This document shows positions 7,508-16,188 of a stretch of DNA of 33,969 bases, piece by piece. The notes beneath the pieces are model-generated. The model was not told the DNA's origin, ran no database searches, and saw nothing but the letters and a program-made list of their open reading frames with translations. Origin of the DNA: a bacterium (lineage in GTDB: Bacteria > Actinomycetota > Acidimicrobiia > Acidimicrobiales > UBA8592); NCBI GenBank assembly GCA_002713605.1, contig PATL01000030.1, positions 1 to 33,969 on the forward strand, in the 5' to 3' direction. Within the stretch, counting starts at the first letter, position 1, and each line of letters begins with the position of its first letter. The position numbers and the translations under genes were made by a program.

Positions 7508-8704
7508 TCAGCCAACTACACCCTTTTCTTTTAGTTCTGAAATAAGCTCTTCTGAGTAGCCTAACGCCTGAAGGGTCTCTTTATTATGTTGACCTCGATG
7601 CGCTGCACTGTATTTTGGATCTACTGTAGTAACCGAAAATCGAGCTGCTGGTTTAGGTTGGCGAACAATTCCTGCATCGGGGTGTTCCCATTCAACCAAA
7701 GTTCCGTTATGGCGAACTTGCGGGTCTACAATAGCTTCTTCACCTGTAAGTACGGGTCCGCTTGGCACATCAGCTTCAATTAAAGCCTCTATCGCTTCTT
7801 CACAGGTCATTTCTAAAAAAGCGCCTGCTAGCATTTCACCAAGTAAGATAAAGTTTTCAGGATTTGCTGCGAGAGCAGCCATGGAAGAGAACCTTTCGTC
7901 CTCACCCCATTCTGGGTGGCCAACCGCAGCGCATACGCCTGCTCGCTGTTTATCAGAGGCGGCGAAATACACTATTTTCCCATCACTGCACTCTGTTAAG
8001 TTATAAACACTGGATAACAAGATTCCACCGTTTGCGTCATCATCTACCATTGTCAGATCCATCATTCCATCCGGCCAGAAGAAATACATGCAGGCGTCAA
8101 CCATTGGAATTTCAACGTGTTGCCCTGCACCAGTTCTCTCTCGGGCCAATAATGCAGCAGTAGTCGCTTGCGCTACTGTTAGAGCTGTCAATTTATCAGC
8201 ATAAAGATTTCTTACCAAGTCGGGAAAAGGTATTTGGGGGTTCAGTTGGCGACTAATCACTCCACAAATTCCCTGGATCACAGGATCAAGCACTGGTCGG
8301 CTAGAATATGGTCCAGTTGGCCCAAATCCACTGATTGAGACGTAAATCAGATTTGAATTTATTGCAGATAGTTCTTCGTAACTCAATCCCATTCTATCAA
8401 TTGCACCGGGTCGGAAGTTTTGAACGAAAACATCAACATTTTTGACCAGTTCCCTAATAATTTCAACACCTTCCTCTTTGGACAAGTCAAGGGATAAAGA
8501 ATTCTTTCCCCTATTGTTATTCATGTAAAAAGCACCCATCCCACCCTTGTCGAAAGAAGGTAATCTTGTCATATCACCTAGCCCATCAACGGGTTCCACC
8601 TTCAATACTTCTGCTCCTTGGTCGGCAAGAAGCATCGTTGCTAGTGGCCCAGATACGACTTGTGTTAAGTCCAAGATCTTAAAACCGTCTAATGGTCCAG
8701 TCAT
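7508..8704 (-). CDS. Family III CoA-transferase (CaiB/BaiF)
   Basis: This 398-residue protein starts MTGPLDGFKILDLTQVVSGP, the standard N-terminus of CaiB/BaiF enzymes. It has NNNRGKNSLSLDL at about 62-74, and YADK with D170 at the place of the catalytic aspartate of formyl-CoA transferase (D169). RERTGAGQHVEIPMVDA follows, and the C-terminus has WEHPDAG. Such enzymes move CoA between acids through aspartyl-CoA anhydrides. The ATG at 8704 is preceded by AAGGAG at proper spacing; an upstream in-frame start is longer but has no such site. It lies upstream of the acyl-CoA dehydrogenase in the same direction, so it probably makes the CoA ester that enzyme oxidises. The substrate is unknown. Confidence 0.92.
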   Translation of the reverse strand: MTGPLDGFKILDLTQVVSGPLATMLLADQGAEVLKVEPVDGLGDMTRLPSFDKGGMGAFYMNNNRGKNSLSLDLSKEEGVEIIRELVKNVDVFVQNFRPGAIDRMGLSYEELSAINSNLIYVSISGFGPTGPYSSRPVLDPVIQGICGVISRQLNPQIPFPDLVRNLYADKLTALTVAQATTAALLARERTGAGQHVEIPMVDACMYFFWPDGMMDLTMVDDDANGGILLSSVYNLTECSDGKIVYFAASDKQRAGVCAAVGHPEWGEDERFSSMAALAANPENFILLGEMLAGAFLEMTCEEAIEALIEADVPSGPVLTGEEAIVDPQVRHNGTLVEWEHPDAGIVRQPKPAARFSVTTVDPKYSAAHRGQHNKETLQALGYSEELISELKEKGVVG

Positions 8705-8840
8705 AAATCTCCTTAGTAGTTGGTAAGAGGCTATTCCCTTACTATATTCTGGCAAAATCTATCGACCTAATTTTCTTATCTTTCGTCTAATAGCAACAGC
8801 GGATAAATCGCTTCAAGATTCTTTTATTTAGATGAAGGAA

Positions 8841-8860
8841 GTGAGACATTAGTGTCTTAC
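8841..8860. terminator. Stem-loop after the YeeE/YedE gene pair
   Basis: GTGAGACA and TGTCTTAC form an 8-bp stem (one G-T pair) around TTAG. It lies about 25 bases beyond the end of the minus-strand transporter gene. There is no clear U-run, so it is a terminator candidate by position only. Confidence 0.4.
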
Positions 8861-8883
8861 CCACCAGAAAAAGAAGCTTTTAT

Positions 8884-9348
8884 TTATGCTCTTTCGGCCG
8901 TTTGATCTGGTAAGCGGTGCTCGCCATCACCGAATCCTACGGGGGCCTGTTTGTTTGGAAGTGATAGCCCTATGAATATTCCAGCTATCACAATTAAAGA
9001 AAGAAATACTCCTGAGGTAAGCATAACAAGGGCTGGAGCTGGACATGTTCCCGCAATTGCCCATCCGCTACCAAAGATTGCTCCACCCTTAAGATGGTTT
9101 ACCTTGATATCTGACCGTTGAAGAGCAATCGTGCCCCCAAAGCTTGTTTTGGTATTTCGGCTTTCCAATATGGCAAGCCCAAGAGTTGCTATGACAATCG
9201 TAGAACCCATGAACCCGAATACATAAAATTCATCTAGTCTGAGCATCTTGTGTATCGTGTCATATTCATGAAGGGAACCAGCGGCTAAAACTCCTCCAAA
9301 CATTGCCCCGAAGGCAAGACCGGTAATATTTATTCGGAAGCGATTCAT
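8884..9348 (-). CDS. YeeE/YedE (DUF6691)-type transporter, C-terminal half protein
   Basis: This 154-residue membrane protein begins MNRFRINITGLAFGAMFGGVLA and has about four hydrophobic helices. It carries the signature GSGWAIAGTCPAPALV, matching the G...G.CPGPAL motif of the second half of YeeE/YedE proteins (TsuA, PmpB). Its ATG overlaps the stop of the partner gene by 4 bases (ATGA), so the two halves are coupled and probably assemble in one complex. Family members import thiosulfate or other sulfur compounds across the inner membrane, using conserved cysteines. A longer frame upstream in this phase is only a shadow of the partner gene. The function in sulfur uptake is inferred from the family. 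Confidence 0.85.
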   Translation of the reverse strand: MNRFRINITGLAFGAMFGGVLAAGSLHEYDTIHKMLRLDEFYVFGFMGSTIVIATLGLAILESRNTKTSFGGTIALQRSDIKVNHLKGGAIFGSGWAIAGTCPAPALVMLTSGVFLSLIVIAGIFIGLSLPNKQAPVGFGDGEHRLPDQTAERA

Positions 9349-9842
9349 AGTTTCCCCCCAGAAATCAATCGAAGGAATCCTGTTGTGATTATTGCTGAAG
9401 TCATGAAGGTAGCTGTTGCAGCAATTGAGGATCTTGATCGTTGAGCAGTTCCACAAATTCCATGGCCAGAGGTACAGCCTCCACCTAATTTGGCACCGTA
9501 ACCAATCAATATTCCGCCTATAAATATGGCAGGAACCATGATCCAAAGAGGCGCAGCATTTCTGAAGGCAGCAAAACCGATTCTTAAACCTTTTGAGTCT
9601 TGAAGAAACTGGGTCACAACATACCCTCCCAATGCAAGCCCCGCAAAATACCAGACTCTCCATGTAGCTCTGTCGCCTGCTCTCCGAACGTGATTCATTG
9701 TATGGATATACGCACCGCTTGCTCCTAGAGGCTGGTTCATTACCAAGAAAAAAGATACTGTAATCAAGCCAAGTATGGGTCCGAGAATATACCATTCAGT
9801 CTGTTGAGGTAACATAGCTCCGAAAAGCATTTTGTCGGGCAT
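9345..9842 (-). CDS. YeeE/YedE-type transporter, N-terminal half protein
   Basis: This membrane protein is about 165 residues long with several hydrophobic segments. It has the motif GYGAKLGGGCTSGHGICG, which matches the GxGCxSGHGxCG signature of YeeE/YedE thiosulfate-type transporters (TsuA, PmpA). The start at ATG 9842 is preferred to a TTG at 9881 because only the ATG has a purine-rich GTGAG upstream, though the evidence is thin. It pairs with the following half protein through an ATGA overlap. It is transcribed away from the Rieske oxygenase, with a short shared regulatory region. The likely role is uptake of a reduced sulfur compound; some homologues instead respond to sulfide. Confidence 0.85.
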   Translation of the reverse strand: MPDKMLFGAMLPQQTEWYILGPILGLITVSFFLVMNQPLGASGAYIHTMNHVRRAGDRATWRVWYFAGLALGGYVVTQFLQDSKGLRIGFAAFRNAAPLWIMVPAIFIGGILIGYGAKLGGGCTSGHGICGTAQRSRSSIAATATFMTSAIITTGFLRLISGGKL

Positions 9843-9909
9843 AAAACTCACGCTATTTGTAATGTGGGAGTTCGGCAACAATTAGACTAAAATTTGCGGA
9901 GGTGAATAT

Positions 9910-11262
9910 ATGACAGATCTTCAAGAAACAATAGCTACCAAGGTAGGAATCCCCCGCAACAAAGCACCGGAACCTACTTTGGGTGCGGATCCTATAATTT
10001 TTGGAGACCGCTACTACTCTGAAAAATTTGCATCAAATGAGTGGGATCGCATGTGGACAAGGGTTTGGCAGATTGCCGGACGCGTTGACCAAATCCCAAC
10101 AACTGGGGATTACATTAACTATGAAATCATGCACGAATCAATAATCTGCGTACGAGGTGAAGATTCACAGATTCGGGCCTTTTATAACGCCTGCCAACAT
10201 AGGGGAAACCAACTTGTCACGGCTGAAGTGGGTTCCCTTGCAAGTGGCGAATTTCAGTGTGCATACCATGGCTGGAGATTCAGCACTTCTGGAGAATGCA
10301 CATGGGCATATTGCGAAGATGACTTTCCTCAAGGATCTCCATGTGGAAAAGCAAACCTTGTAGAAATACCCTGTGATACTTGGGCTGGTTTCATCTGGTT
10401 CAACATGGACCCTAAATGCATTTCTCTCAGGGAATCATTGGAGCCTGTTGCGTCTCATCTAGACACCTACCGTATGGAAGACATGAAAAGAACTCACTGG
10501 GTAACCATAGAGGGACAATGGAACTGGAAATGCGTGCAGGATAACTTCAACGAAAGCTACCATCTTCCCTTCGTGCATCCACAGACTGTAGCCACTATGA
10601 ACGAACATCATACGGGTTGCCAGTTTGACTTATACCCTTCAGGACATTGTCGTATGCTAATGCCTGGCGGTGGTCCTGGGCCACACTTTAGAGGTTCAGC
10701 TGAAAAAACATTTAAAGGACTACAACAAACTTTTGACTTTTGGGAATTTGACCCCGAACCGTTTAGGGATGATCTACCAAGCCTTCGTGTAGCGCTTCAG
10801 GAGAGAAAACGTGAACTCTCAGAGTCTAAAGGGTATGATTTTTCCCAATACTCAAATGAGCAATTAACTGATCACTACCACTACACAGTTTTTCCAAATA
10901 TTTCTTTCAGCATGAAACCTGATGGTTGCATATTCCTAAGGTCCGCCCCTCACCCGACCGATCCAAATAAATGCTTCTTTGATATGTGGTACTTAACCAT
11001 GTTCCCTGAAGGCGCAAAAGAATATTATTCAAATTCTATGCGTGATTGGGTCTCCATAGACCACCAAGTTGAGCACGTAACTGGAATAGCAGGTGAAGTT
11101 AGTTGTGGTCCAGGCATTGACCAGGATGTCGCTATATGGTCCACCCAGCATAAAGGGCTTCGCTCTCGAGGTTACAGAGGAGAATACCTTCCTGCACAGG
11201 AGAGAAGAATAAGGTATTTTCACGAGACTCTTGACCGATACCTTGCTATGGACCCTACATGA
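9910..11262 (+). CDS. Rieske aromatic-ring-hydroxylating oxygenase, alpha subunit
   Basis: This 450-residue protein has a Rieske domain with CQH (about 95-97) and CAYH (about 117-120), the CxH...CxxH ligands of the [2Fe-2S] cluster. The catalytic domain includes DNFNESYHLPFVHP at about 211-224, giving the two histidines of the mononuclear iron; the third carboxylate ligand is probably in the C-terminal GIDQDVA region. These enzymes add O2 to aromatic or other hydrophobic substrates or demethylate them. The start has an excellent GGAGGTGAATAT leader. The next gene overlaps by ATGA and encodes its Rieske ferredoxin. No beta subunit or reductase is present, which is common for alpha3 types. The substrate is unknown. 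Confidence 0.95.
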   Translation: MTDLQETIATKVGIPRNKAPEPTLGADPIIFGDRYYSEKFASNEWDRMWTRVWQIAGRVDQIPTTGDYINYEIMHESIICVRGEDSQIRAFYNACQHRGNQLVTAEVGSLASGEFQCAYHGWRFSTSGECTWAYCEDDFPQGSPCGKANLVEIPCDTWAGFIWFNMDPKCISLRESLEPVASHLDTYRMEDMKRTHWVTIEGQWNWKCVQDNFNESYHLPFVHPQTVATMNEHHTGCQFDLYPSGHCRMLMPGGGPGPHFRGSAEKTFKGLQQTFDFWEFDPEPFRDDLPSLRVALQERKRELSESKGYDFSQYSNEQLTDHYHYTVFPNISFSMKPDGCIFLRSAPHPTDPNKCFFDMWYLTMFPEGAKEYYSNSMRDWVSIDHQVEHVTGIAGEVSCGPGIDQDVAIWSTQHKGLRSRGYRGEYLPAQERRIRYFHETLDRYLAMDPT

Positions 11263-11639
11263 GCGATGATAACTCTCACGAGTTGGGAAATGTTGATGAT
11301 TTAGAAGAGGGTGGAATGAGAGTCTTTGAAGACATCGGCGATTACGGAATCGTTGTCTGTCGTGTCAATGGCGAATTATATGCTTTAGAAGATAACTGTA
11401 GTCACGCCGACACACCTCTCAGTGAAGGACGCTTACGATCTCACAACCTTACATGCCCTTTGCATGGAACATCATTTGACGTTAGAACCGGAGAACATAG
11501 CGGACCACCGGCATATGAAGGTGTTCCATGCTTTAAAGTGGAGATTGATAATGGAGTTGCAGTGGCTTTCCCATTAAATAACAAAACAAGCAACGATGAT
11601 GGCTATGGAGGCATCGGCGGAATGTTCCAAACACGCTAG
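11259..11639 (+). CDS. Rieske [2Fe-2S] ferredoxin
   Basis: This 126-residue single Rieske domain has C47-x-H49 and C66-x2-H69 in CSHADTPLSEG and CPLHGTSFDVRTG, so all four cluster ligands are present. It belongs to the bacterial soluble Rieske ferredoxins that pass electrons from a reductase to a ring-hydroxylating oxygenase. Translational coupling to the oxygenase gene (ATGA overlap) makes that enzyme its obvious partner. The acidic N-terminus and the glycine-rich C-terminus (GYGGIGGMF) extend beyond the core domain. The reductase must be supplied from elsewhere. Confidence 0.95.
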   Translation: MSDDNSHELGNVDDLEEGGMRVFEDIGDYGIVVCRVNGELYALEDNCSHADTPLSEGRLRSHNLTCPLHGTSFDVRTGEHSGPPAYEGVPCFKVEIDNGVAVAFPLNNKTSNDDGYGGIGGMFQTR

Positions 11640-11673
11640 GGCTATACAGGATGAGCAGCATCGATAATCATTA

Positions 11674-11690
11674 GCGACTATTCAAGTCGC
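11674..11690. terminator. Stem-loop between convergent genes
   Basis: GCGACT and AGTCGC make a perfect 6-bp stem around ATTCA in the 109-base gap between the Rieske ferredoxin (+) and a CoA-transferase (-). Its position suggests a bidirectional terminator, but there is no U-tract on either side. Confidence 0.4.
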
Positions 11691-11748
11691 AACAGACAAG
11701 ATGCAACAGATTAGTAAGTCAAATCTCTACTCCATCTTGATTTCAAGC

Positions 11749-12936
11749 TCAAGGCACTATTCCATCTTTCTTCAAAATCTCCCTATGTGATTTCTCCACT
11801 CCTATTTCTTTAAGAATCTCATCAGCATGCTCATTCAGAAGAGGAGCATTGGTTAGGTTAGAGAGCTCAGTTTTGCTAAACAATGTTGCGTGTCGTGGTG
11901 TTCTCACTTTCCCTGCAGTGGGGTGTTCCCACTCAAAGAAAGTTTGATTATGACGTATTTGTGGGTTGTCGTGGGTATCTGCTACGTCCATAACTTCACC
12001 GCATGGGACTGAGTGGTCATGCAAGGTTTGAGCTATTTGATGACTGTCAAATTTTCGGAAAGCGTCAGCAATTAGAGTACCTAGAATCTCATTGTTGTTG
12101 CCGGTATGGCGCGCTTCGCGAGTGGCAAATCTTGAATCCTCAAACCACTCTGGATGGCCAAGCGATTGATATAGACCCTTAATTTGATTTTCAGTTACTG
12201 CGAAATACACAATATGCCCATTTTTGGTTTCTGTAATATTCATAAGCCGGCTTAGGTGTGTGCCTGATTCGATATCTTCATCAAGGAGAGTCTCAGCCAT
12301 TCCACCATCAGGCCAAAGAAAAGATATTGCTACATCAACCATAGCTACGTTGAGTTCTTGACCCCCAATTCCTTTCTCTCTGGCAAAAAGCGCTGCTGAT
12401 ACAGATAGAGCAATTTCCCAAGCAACTGCTTTATCAATAATTGCTGTTCGCATTAGGTCAGGGAATGGAATTTCGGGATTAACCTGCAAACTCACATACC
12501 CGCATTCTGCTTGAAGCACAGGATCAAATACGGCTCTTCCAGAGTACGGGCCATCCTGCCCATAACCAGAAAGTGAAACATAGATAACAGAGGGATTAAA
12601 TTTGCTAATTGACTTATAATCAAGTCCAAGTTCCTCTATTTTTCCGGGCCTCATTGACTGCACAACAACATCAGCATCACGAATAAGGTCTAAAGCGATT
12701 TTTCGTCCGTCAGATTCTTTCAAATTTACCTGTATTGAACGCTTACCTCTATTGCAGTTGAGGACTGCGCTATTCAAACCCCCCTTTGAGAACCCAGAAC
12801 TACGTGTGATATCACCGATTCCGGGATACTCAATCTTAATAACATCAGCTCCAAGCTCAGCTAACAACATCGTTGCAACTGGACCAGCAACAACTTGTGT
12901 GAAGTCAACGATTTTAATTCCATCTAACGGGCCCAT
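11749..12936 (-). CDS. Family III CoA-transferase (CaiB/BaiF), second copy
   Basis: This 395-residue protein opens MGPLDGIKIVDFTQVVAGP and is clearly homologous along its length to the CoA-transferase at 7508-8704, but diverged. CNRGKRSIQVNL lies near residue 61. D168 in AIIDKAVAW occupies the catalytic aspartate position, and WEHPTAGKVRTP lies in the C-terminal part. It transfers CoA between carboxylic acids. AAGGTG is placed correctly before the ATG. A 61-codon ORF ends 3 bases upstream. It is convergent with the Rieske oxygenase pair, so a shared pathway is possible but not shown. Confidence 0.92.
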   Translation of the reverse strand: MGPLDGIKIVDFTQVVAGPVATMLLAELGADVIKIEYPGIGDITRSSGFSKGGLNSAVLNCNRGKRSIQVNLKESDGRKIALDLIRDADVVVQSMRPGKIEELGLDYKSISKFNPSVIYVSLSGYGQDGPYSGRAVFDPVLQAECGYVSLQVNPEIPFPDLMRTAIIDKAVAWEIALSVSAALFAREKGIGGQELNVAMVDVAISFLWPDGGMAETLLDEDIESGTHLSRLMNITETKNGHIVYFAVTENQIKGLYQSLGHPEWFEDSRFATREARHTGNNNEILGTLIADAFRKFDSHQIAQTLHDHSVPCGEVMDVADTHDNPQIRHNQTFFEWEHPTAGKVRTPRHATLFSKTELSNLTNAPLLNEHADEILKEIGVEKSHREILKKDGIVP

Positions 12937-12939
12937 AAT

Positions 12940-13125
12940 TCACCTTAATGCTTGAGATCCGATGGCTTTGAGTTCTCTTCGAATGGGACAAAAGATTGCT
13001 GCCATGAATAACTTCGCCCTGGAAATTATTTGAAGTTGAGCACAAGAAAATTTATTATCTTTGACGTAATAGCCGCATAATCCCGTCATGAGATTTAATC
13101 TTTCCTGATCATCTCCAGTGCCCAT
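12940..13125 (-). CDS. Small hypothetical ORF upstream of the CoA-transferase
   Basis: This 61-codon frame has an unusually strong AAGGGGGG ribosome binding site just before its ATG and ends 3 bases before the start of the CoA-transferase gene. Its stop TGA is embedded in the AAGGTGAATT leader of that gene, so translation could be coupled. The product has three Cys and a basic C-terminal half (CPIRRELKAIGSQAL). I recognise no family. It could be a real small protein or a leader peptide; the ribosome binding site is the main support. Confidence 0.4.
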   Translation of the reverse strand: MGTGDDQERLNLMTGLCGYYVKDNKFSCAQLQIISRAKLFMAAIFCPIRRELKAIGSQALR

Positions 13126-13203
13126 TTCCCCCCTTAAAAGCCTTTTACACGGTTAAAGTCTAGACTGACATAATTCATTCTTTAAAATAGCGAGTTTATT
13201 ATT

Positions 13204-14898
13204 ATGACTTCTGAGATTCAGCAACAGCCAAAGAAGACTGATTTCATCAGAGATTTAGTCAAAGCTGATATATCTTCGGATAGGCATTTCGGAAGGGTCC
13301 AGACGAGGTTTCCTCCAGAGCCTAACGGGTACCTGCATCTAGGTCACGCAAAATCAATATGCCTTAACTTTGCTATAGCTGAAGAGTTTGACGGTTTTTG
13401 CAACTTGCGCTTTGATGATACAAATCCTGAGACTGAAAGCGTTGAATTTGTTAACTCGATTCGACGTGATATTGAGTGGCTTCTTGGGAAGGCGCTACCT
13501 ACCGAACCACTATTTGCTTCTGACTATTTCGAATATATGTTTGAGTGGGCAGTTCTCCTGATCAAAAAAGGGAAAGCATACGTAGATGATCAAAATGCCT
13601 CTACGATTTCAGAGCTAAGAGGTTCTTACACGCAAGCCGGAGTGAATAGCCCATTTCGAGAAAGGACTCCTGAAGCCAACTTAGAATTATTCCAAAAGAT
13701 GAGAGATGGCGCATTTCCTGAAGGTAGTCGTGTCCTTAGAGCCAAGATAGCGATGGATCACGAAAACATGAATATGCGTGACCCCGTTTTGTATAGGATC
13801 AGAAATAAATCCCACTTCCGGACTGGGAGTAAATGGGTTATTTATCCAACCTATGATTGGGCGCATGGCCAGTCAGATGCTGTAGAGAAGGTAACACATT
13901 CCCTCTGCACGCTTGAGTTTGAGTCCCATAGATTGCTATACGATTGGTTCCTTGAAGAATTGGAAGTGCCATTTGGTCAACGGCCTTACCAAACTGAATT
14001 TGCTCGACTAAATTTCACTCATACTGTCTTGTCTAAAAGACTTCTAAAAAAGTTAGTTAATGATGGCGTGGTTGAGGGTTGGGATGACCCAAGAATGCCA
14101 ACAATTTCTGGTTTAAGGAGAAGAGGCTACCCATCAAAATCTATTCGGGATTTTTGTCAACATATCGGGATAGCCAAGACCAATAGCACCCACGAAATTG
14201 AGCTTTTGGAATCGTTTGTTCGAAACGAACTCAATCAATCTTCGCAGAGGAGAATGGCTGTGGTAGACCCTGTAAGGCTAACGATAACTAACTGGCCTGC
14301 TGGAAAGATTGAATATAGGACCGCAATCAATAATCCTGAGGACGGGGGTGCGGGAACAAGAGAGGTGCCTTTCTCTGGAAACCTTTTCATAGAACGCGAG
14401 GACTTCATGGAAGACCCACCAGCTAAATTTTTTCGTTTGTCTCCAGGTAGAGAAGTTCGACTTCGGTATGGATACTTTGTAACGTGCACAGACGTCATAA
14501 AAGATAAATCTGGAAAAGTCGTAGAGATCCTTTGCACATACGACCCTGAAACGAGTGGCGGGAAGGCTCCTGATGGGCGAAAGGTGAAAGCGACAATACA
14601 TTGGGTTGAGGAAACTAATTGTCTAAGAGGTTCAGTAGCTACATATGATCGCCTATTCTCCTCAGAAAGACCTGATTTACTTGATGATCCCTTTGGAGAT
14701 TTAAATAAAAAATCTATAGAAATTACTGAAGACGCTGCATTTGAACCATCACTAGCTGATATCTCAGTCGGTGAGGTAGTTCAATTTGAAAGACTTGGAT
14801 ATTTTTGCCGTGACGAATCCCAATTGAATCTTTTTCATCGCACAGTCGGACTTCGAGATGAATGGGCAAATATCCAGAAACGCAACAAATCTAAGTAG
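13204..14898 (+). CDS. glnS: Glutaminyl-tRNA synthetase
   Basis: This 564-residue class Ic aminoacyl-tRNA synthetase has PPEPNGYLHLGHAKS at 37-51, the GlnRS form of the HIGH motif, followed by LRFDDTNPETE. VLSKR at about 274-278 is the KMSKS-equivalent. The C-terminal third carries the anticodon-binding beta barrels (FFRLSPGREVRLRYGYFVTC). It charges tRNA-Gln with glutamine in the cytoplasm. The length matches bacterial GlnRS (about 550-570). No Shine-Dalgarno is visible before the ATG. TAAAAT about 15 bases upstream may be a -10 box. Its end overlaps the convergent dioxygenase gene by 8 bases. Many actinobacteria use GatCAB instead, so its presence is informative about lineage. Confidence 0.96.
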   Translation: MTSEIQQQPKKTDFIRDLVKADISSDRHFGRVQTRFPPEPNGYLHLGHAKSICLNFAIAEEFDGFCNLRFDDTNPETESVEFVNSIRRDIEWLLGKALPTEPLFASDYFEYMFEWAVLLIKKGKAYVDDQNASTISELRGSYTQAGVNSPFRERTPEANLELFQKMRDGAFPEGSRVLRAKIAMDHENMNMRDPVLYRIRNKSHFRTGSKWVIYPTYDWAHGQSDAVEKVTHSLCTLEFESHRLLYDWFLEELEVPFGQRPYQTEFARLNFTHTVLSKRLLKKLVNDGVVEGWDDPRMPTISGLRRRGYPSKSIRDFCQHIGIAKTNSTHEIELLESFVRNELNQSSQRRMAVVDPVRLTITNWPAGKIEYRTAINNPEDGGAGTREVPFSGNLFIEREDFMEDPPAKFFRLSPGREVRLRYGYFVTCTDVIKDKSGKVVEILCTYDPETSGGKAPDGRKVKATIHWVEETNCLRGSVATYDRLFSSERPDLLDDPFGDLNKKSIEITEDAAFEPSLADISVGEVVQFERLGYFCRDESQLNLFHRTVGLRDEWANIQKRNKSK

Positions 14899-16072
14899 TA
14901 GCAGGTTCTTCTGGTGGCCGCACCCTTCCATCTCCGTGGTTGAAAAGAACATCGTTATAGCCTTTACCCTCAGGAAGTGCATCTAAATATTCAGCTTTAT
15001 GAAAACTTACGTAGATGGTTCGTCGACATTTACCTGACTTAGTTGGCGGTGGCGCTACATGCAATGTATGTCCGTAATGGACAGTTACATCCCCGGGACT
15101 CGCAGATATTGGAACAGCTTTATCACTCACTTGAGCTACGTCTAGACCTCCAGAGAATCTATGTGAACCCGGTAGGAACATCAGTTGTCCGGACTCCTCA
15201 TTGGCCTCATCAAGCTGAAGTCCGATGTTCAAACCAGGACAAATGAGCGGGTGACCTCCCATTCCACAATCTCGGTGCCATGGTAGGTCGGATAGTCCGT
15301 GTTCGATTTCGGGAACTTTCATTACGACAGAGATACCATCGCCATGATCTGGAGTTGGGAGGAGTTTTTCTTCTGCAAGACTTGCGAGATTCAACAAACG
15401 ATTATCGTTTGGCAACTGTGAAAACAGCTCCGAGCCTATATTTAAGTAGGTAATCCTGCAGCAATGCTCGCTCCCATTTTTATCTGTTGCCCACCAGGAC
15501 CTCCTATCCTCCACAGATGCTAATGACTTTCGTTCCTCTACTTCTTTTGACATAAGTTCTATCTCGTCAGCTCCGAAAACATTCTTAACAAGAATAAACC
15601 CCAGCTTGCTTAGCGAATTCCTCATTTTTCTTTGGTTAGAGTCGTAATAAAATTCGTGAGAAATTTCATTAGGTATATCCCCATTAGAAAGGATTGGGCG
15701 ACTGTTATAAAGCGCTTGAAGGGGAGCTTCCCAAGCCGCAACATGGTTAAATTGACCCGCGACAAGCGAAATTTTCTTCTGCAAAATCAAACCCATCATT
15801 GACCAAGATTCACTAGCTAGGTTTTCCCACGTTTCTCTGTCAGTTTGTAAGATTACCTTCGCTTCATCTGCTCTTCTGTCTAGCTCTATTCCTTTGTCAG
15901 TTGAAGAAAGCCTAAATGCATAATCTTCATCTAATTTCACTCCGAGAGATCGGCCGACTCCAACAGAGTAAGCCGCTTGCTTTCCAAGCTTGCCTCCACC
16001 GACTTCATTCATCAGATCATCGTGGAGTTCCGCAATACTTCGTTGAGGGAAGAAGATGGAATCAAGTTTCAT
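14891..16072 (-). CDS. Phytanoyl-CoA dioxygenase (PhyH)-like protein with N-terminal SCP2-like domain
   Basis: This protein is about 393 residues long. The C-terminal half is a 2-oxoglutarate/Fe(II) dioxygenase of the PhyH family: LPWHRDCGMGG near residue 262 gives the H-x-D iron ligands, GQLMFLPGSHR follows, HYGHTLHVAPPP provides the distal histidine, and CRRTIYVSF the arginine that binds 2-oxoglutarate. The N-terminal 130 residues (DEAKVILQTDRETWENLA, LILQKKISLVAGQF) resemble an SCP2 sterol-carrier domain that binds lipids, a family call made with moderate confidence. The likely role is hydroxylation of a hydrophobic or CoA-bound substrate. ATG 16072 is chosen; GTG 16075 is directly upstream. 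A TACACT box 6 bases before suggests leaderless transcription. Confidence 0.85.
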   Translation of the reverse strand: MKLDSIFFPQRSIAELHDDLMNEVGGGKLGKQAAYSVGVGRSLGVKLDEDYAFRLSSTDKGIELDRRADEAKVILQTDRETWENLASESWSMMGLILQKKISLVAGQFNHVAAWEAPLQALYNSRPILSNGDIPNEISHEFYYDSNQRKMRNSLSKLGFILVKNVFGADEIELMSKEVEERKSLASVEDRRSWWATDKNGSEHCCRITYLNIGSELFSQLPNDNRLLNLASLAEEKLLPTPDHGDGISVVMKVPEIEHGLSDLPWHRDCGMGGHPLICPGLNIGLQLDEANEESGQLMFLPGSHRFSGGLDVAQVSDKAVPISASPGDVTVHYGHTLHVAPPPTKSGKCRRTIYVSFHKAEYLDALPEGKGYNDVLFNHGDGRVRPPEEPATT

Positions 16073-16078
16073 CACTTA

Positions 16079-16084
16079 AGTGTA
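16079..16084 (-). promoter_or_regulatory. Candidate -10 box of a leaderless promoter
   Basis: TACACT (TAnnnT) lies on the minus strand 6 bases before the ATG of the PhyH-like gene, and no Shine-Dalgarno is visible. It has the same arrangement as the box at 3083-3088. Confidence 0.4.
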
Positions 16085-16188
16085 CTCTCATTGAGCTACT
16101 TGAGAAATACTTTTACTAGCGATTAAATTTTTAAACATTCAAGTTTCAATATGAAAATCTAGAAGGCGAAGATAGTGGAACAGAAGAA

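Noticed and set aside
8884..9795. 303-residue minus-strand frame
   Set aside because: Its first half is an out-of-frame shadow of the partner transporter gene; the true start is ATG at 9348.
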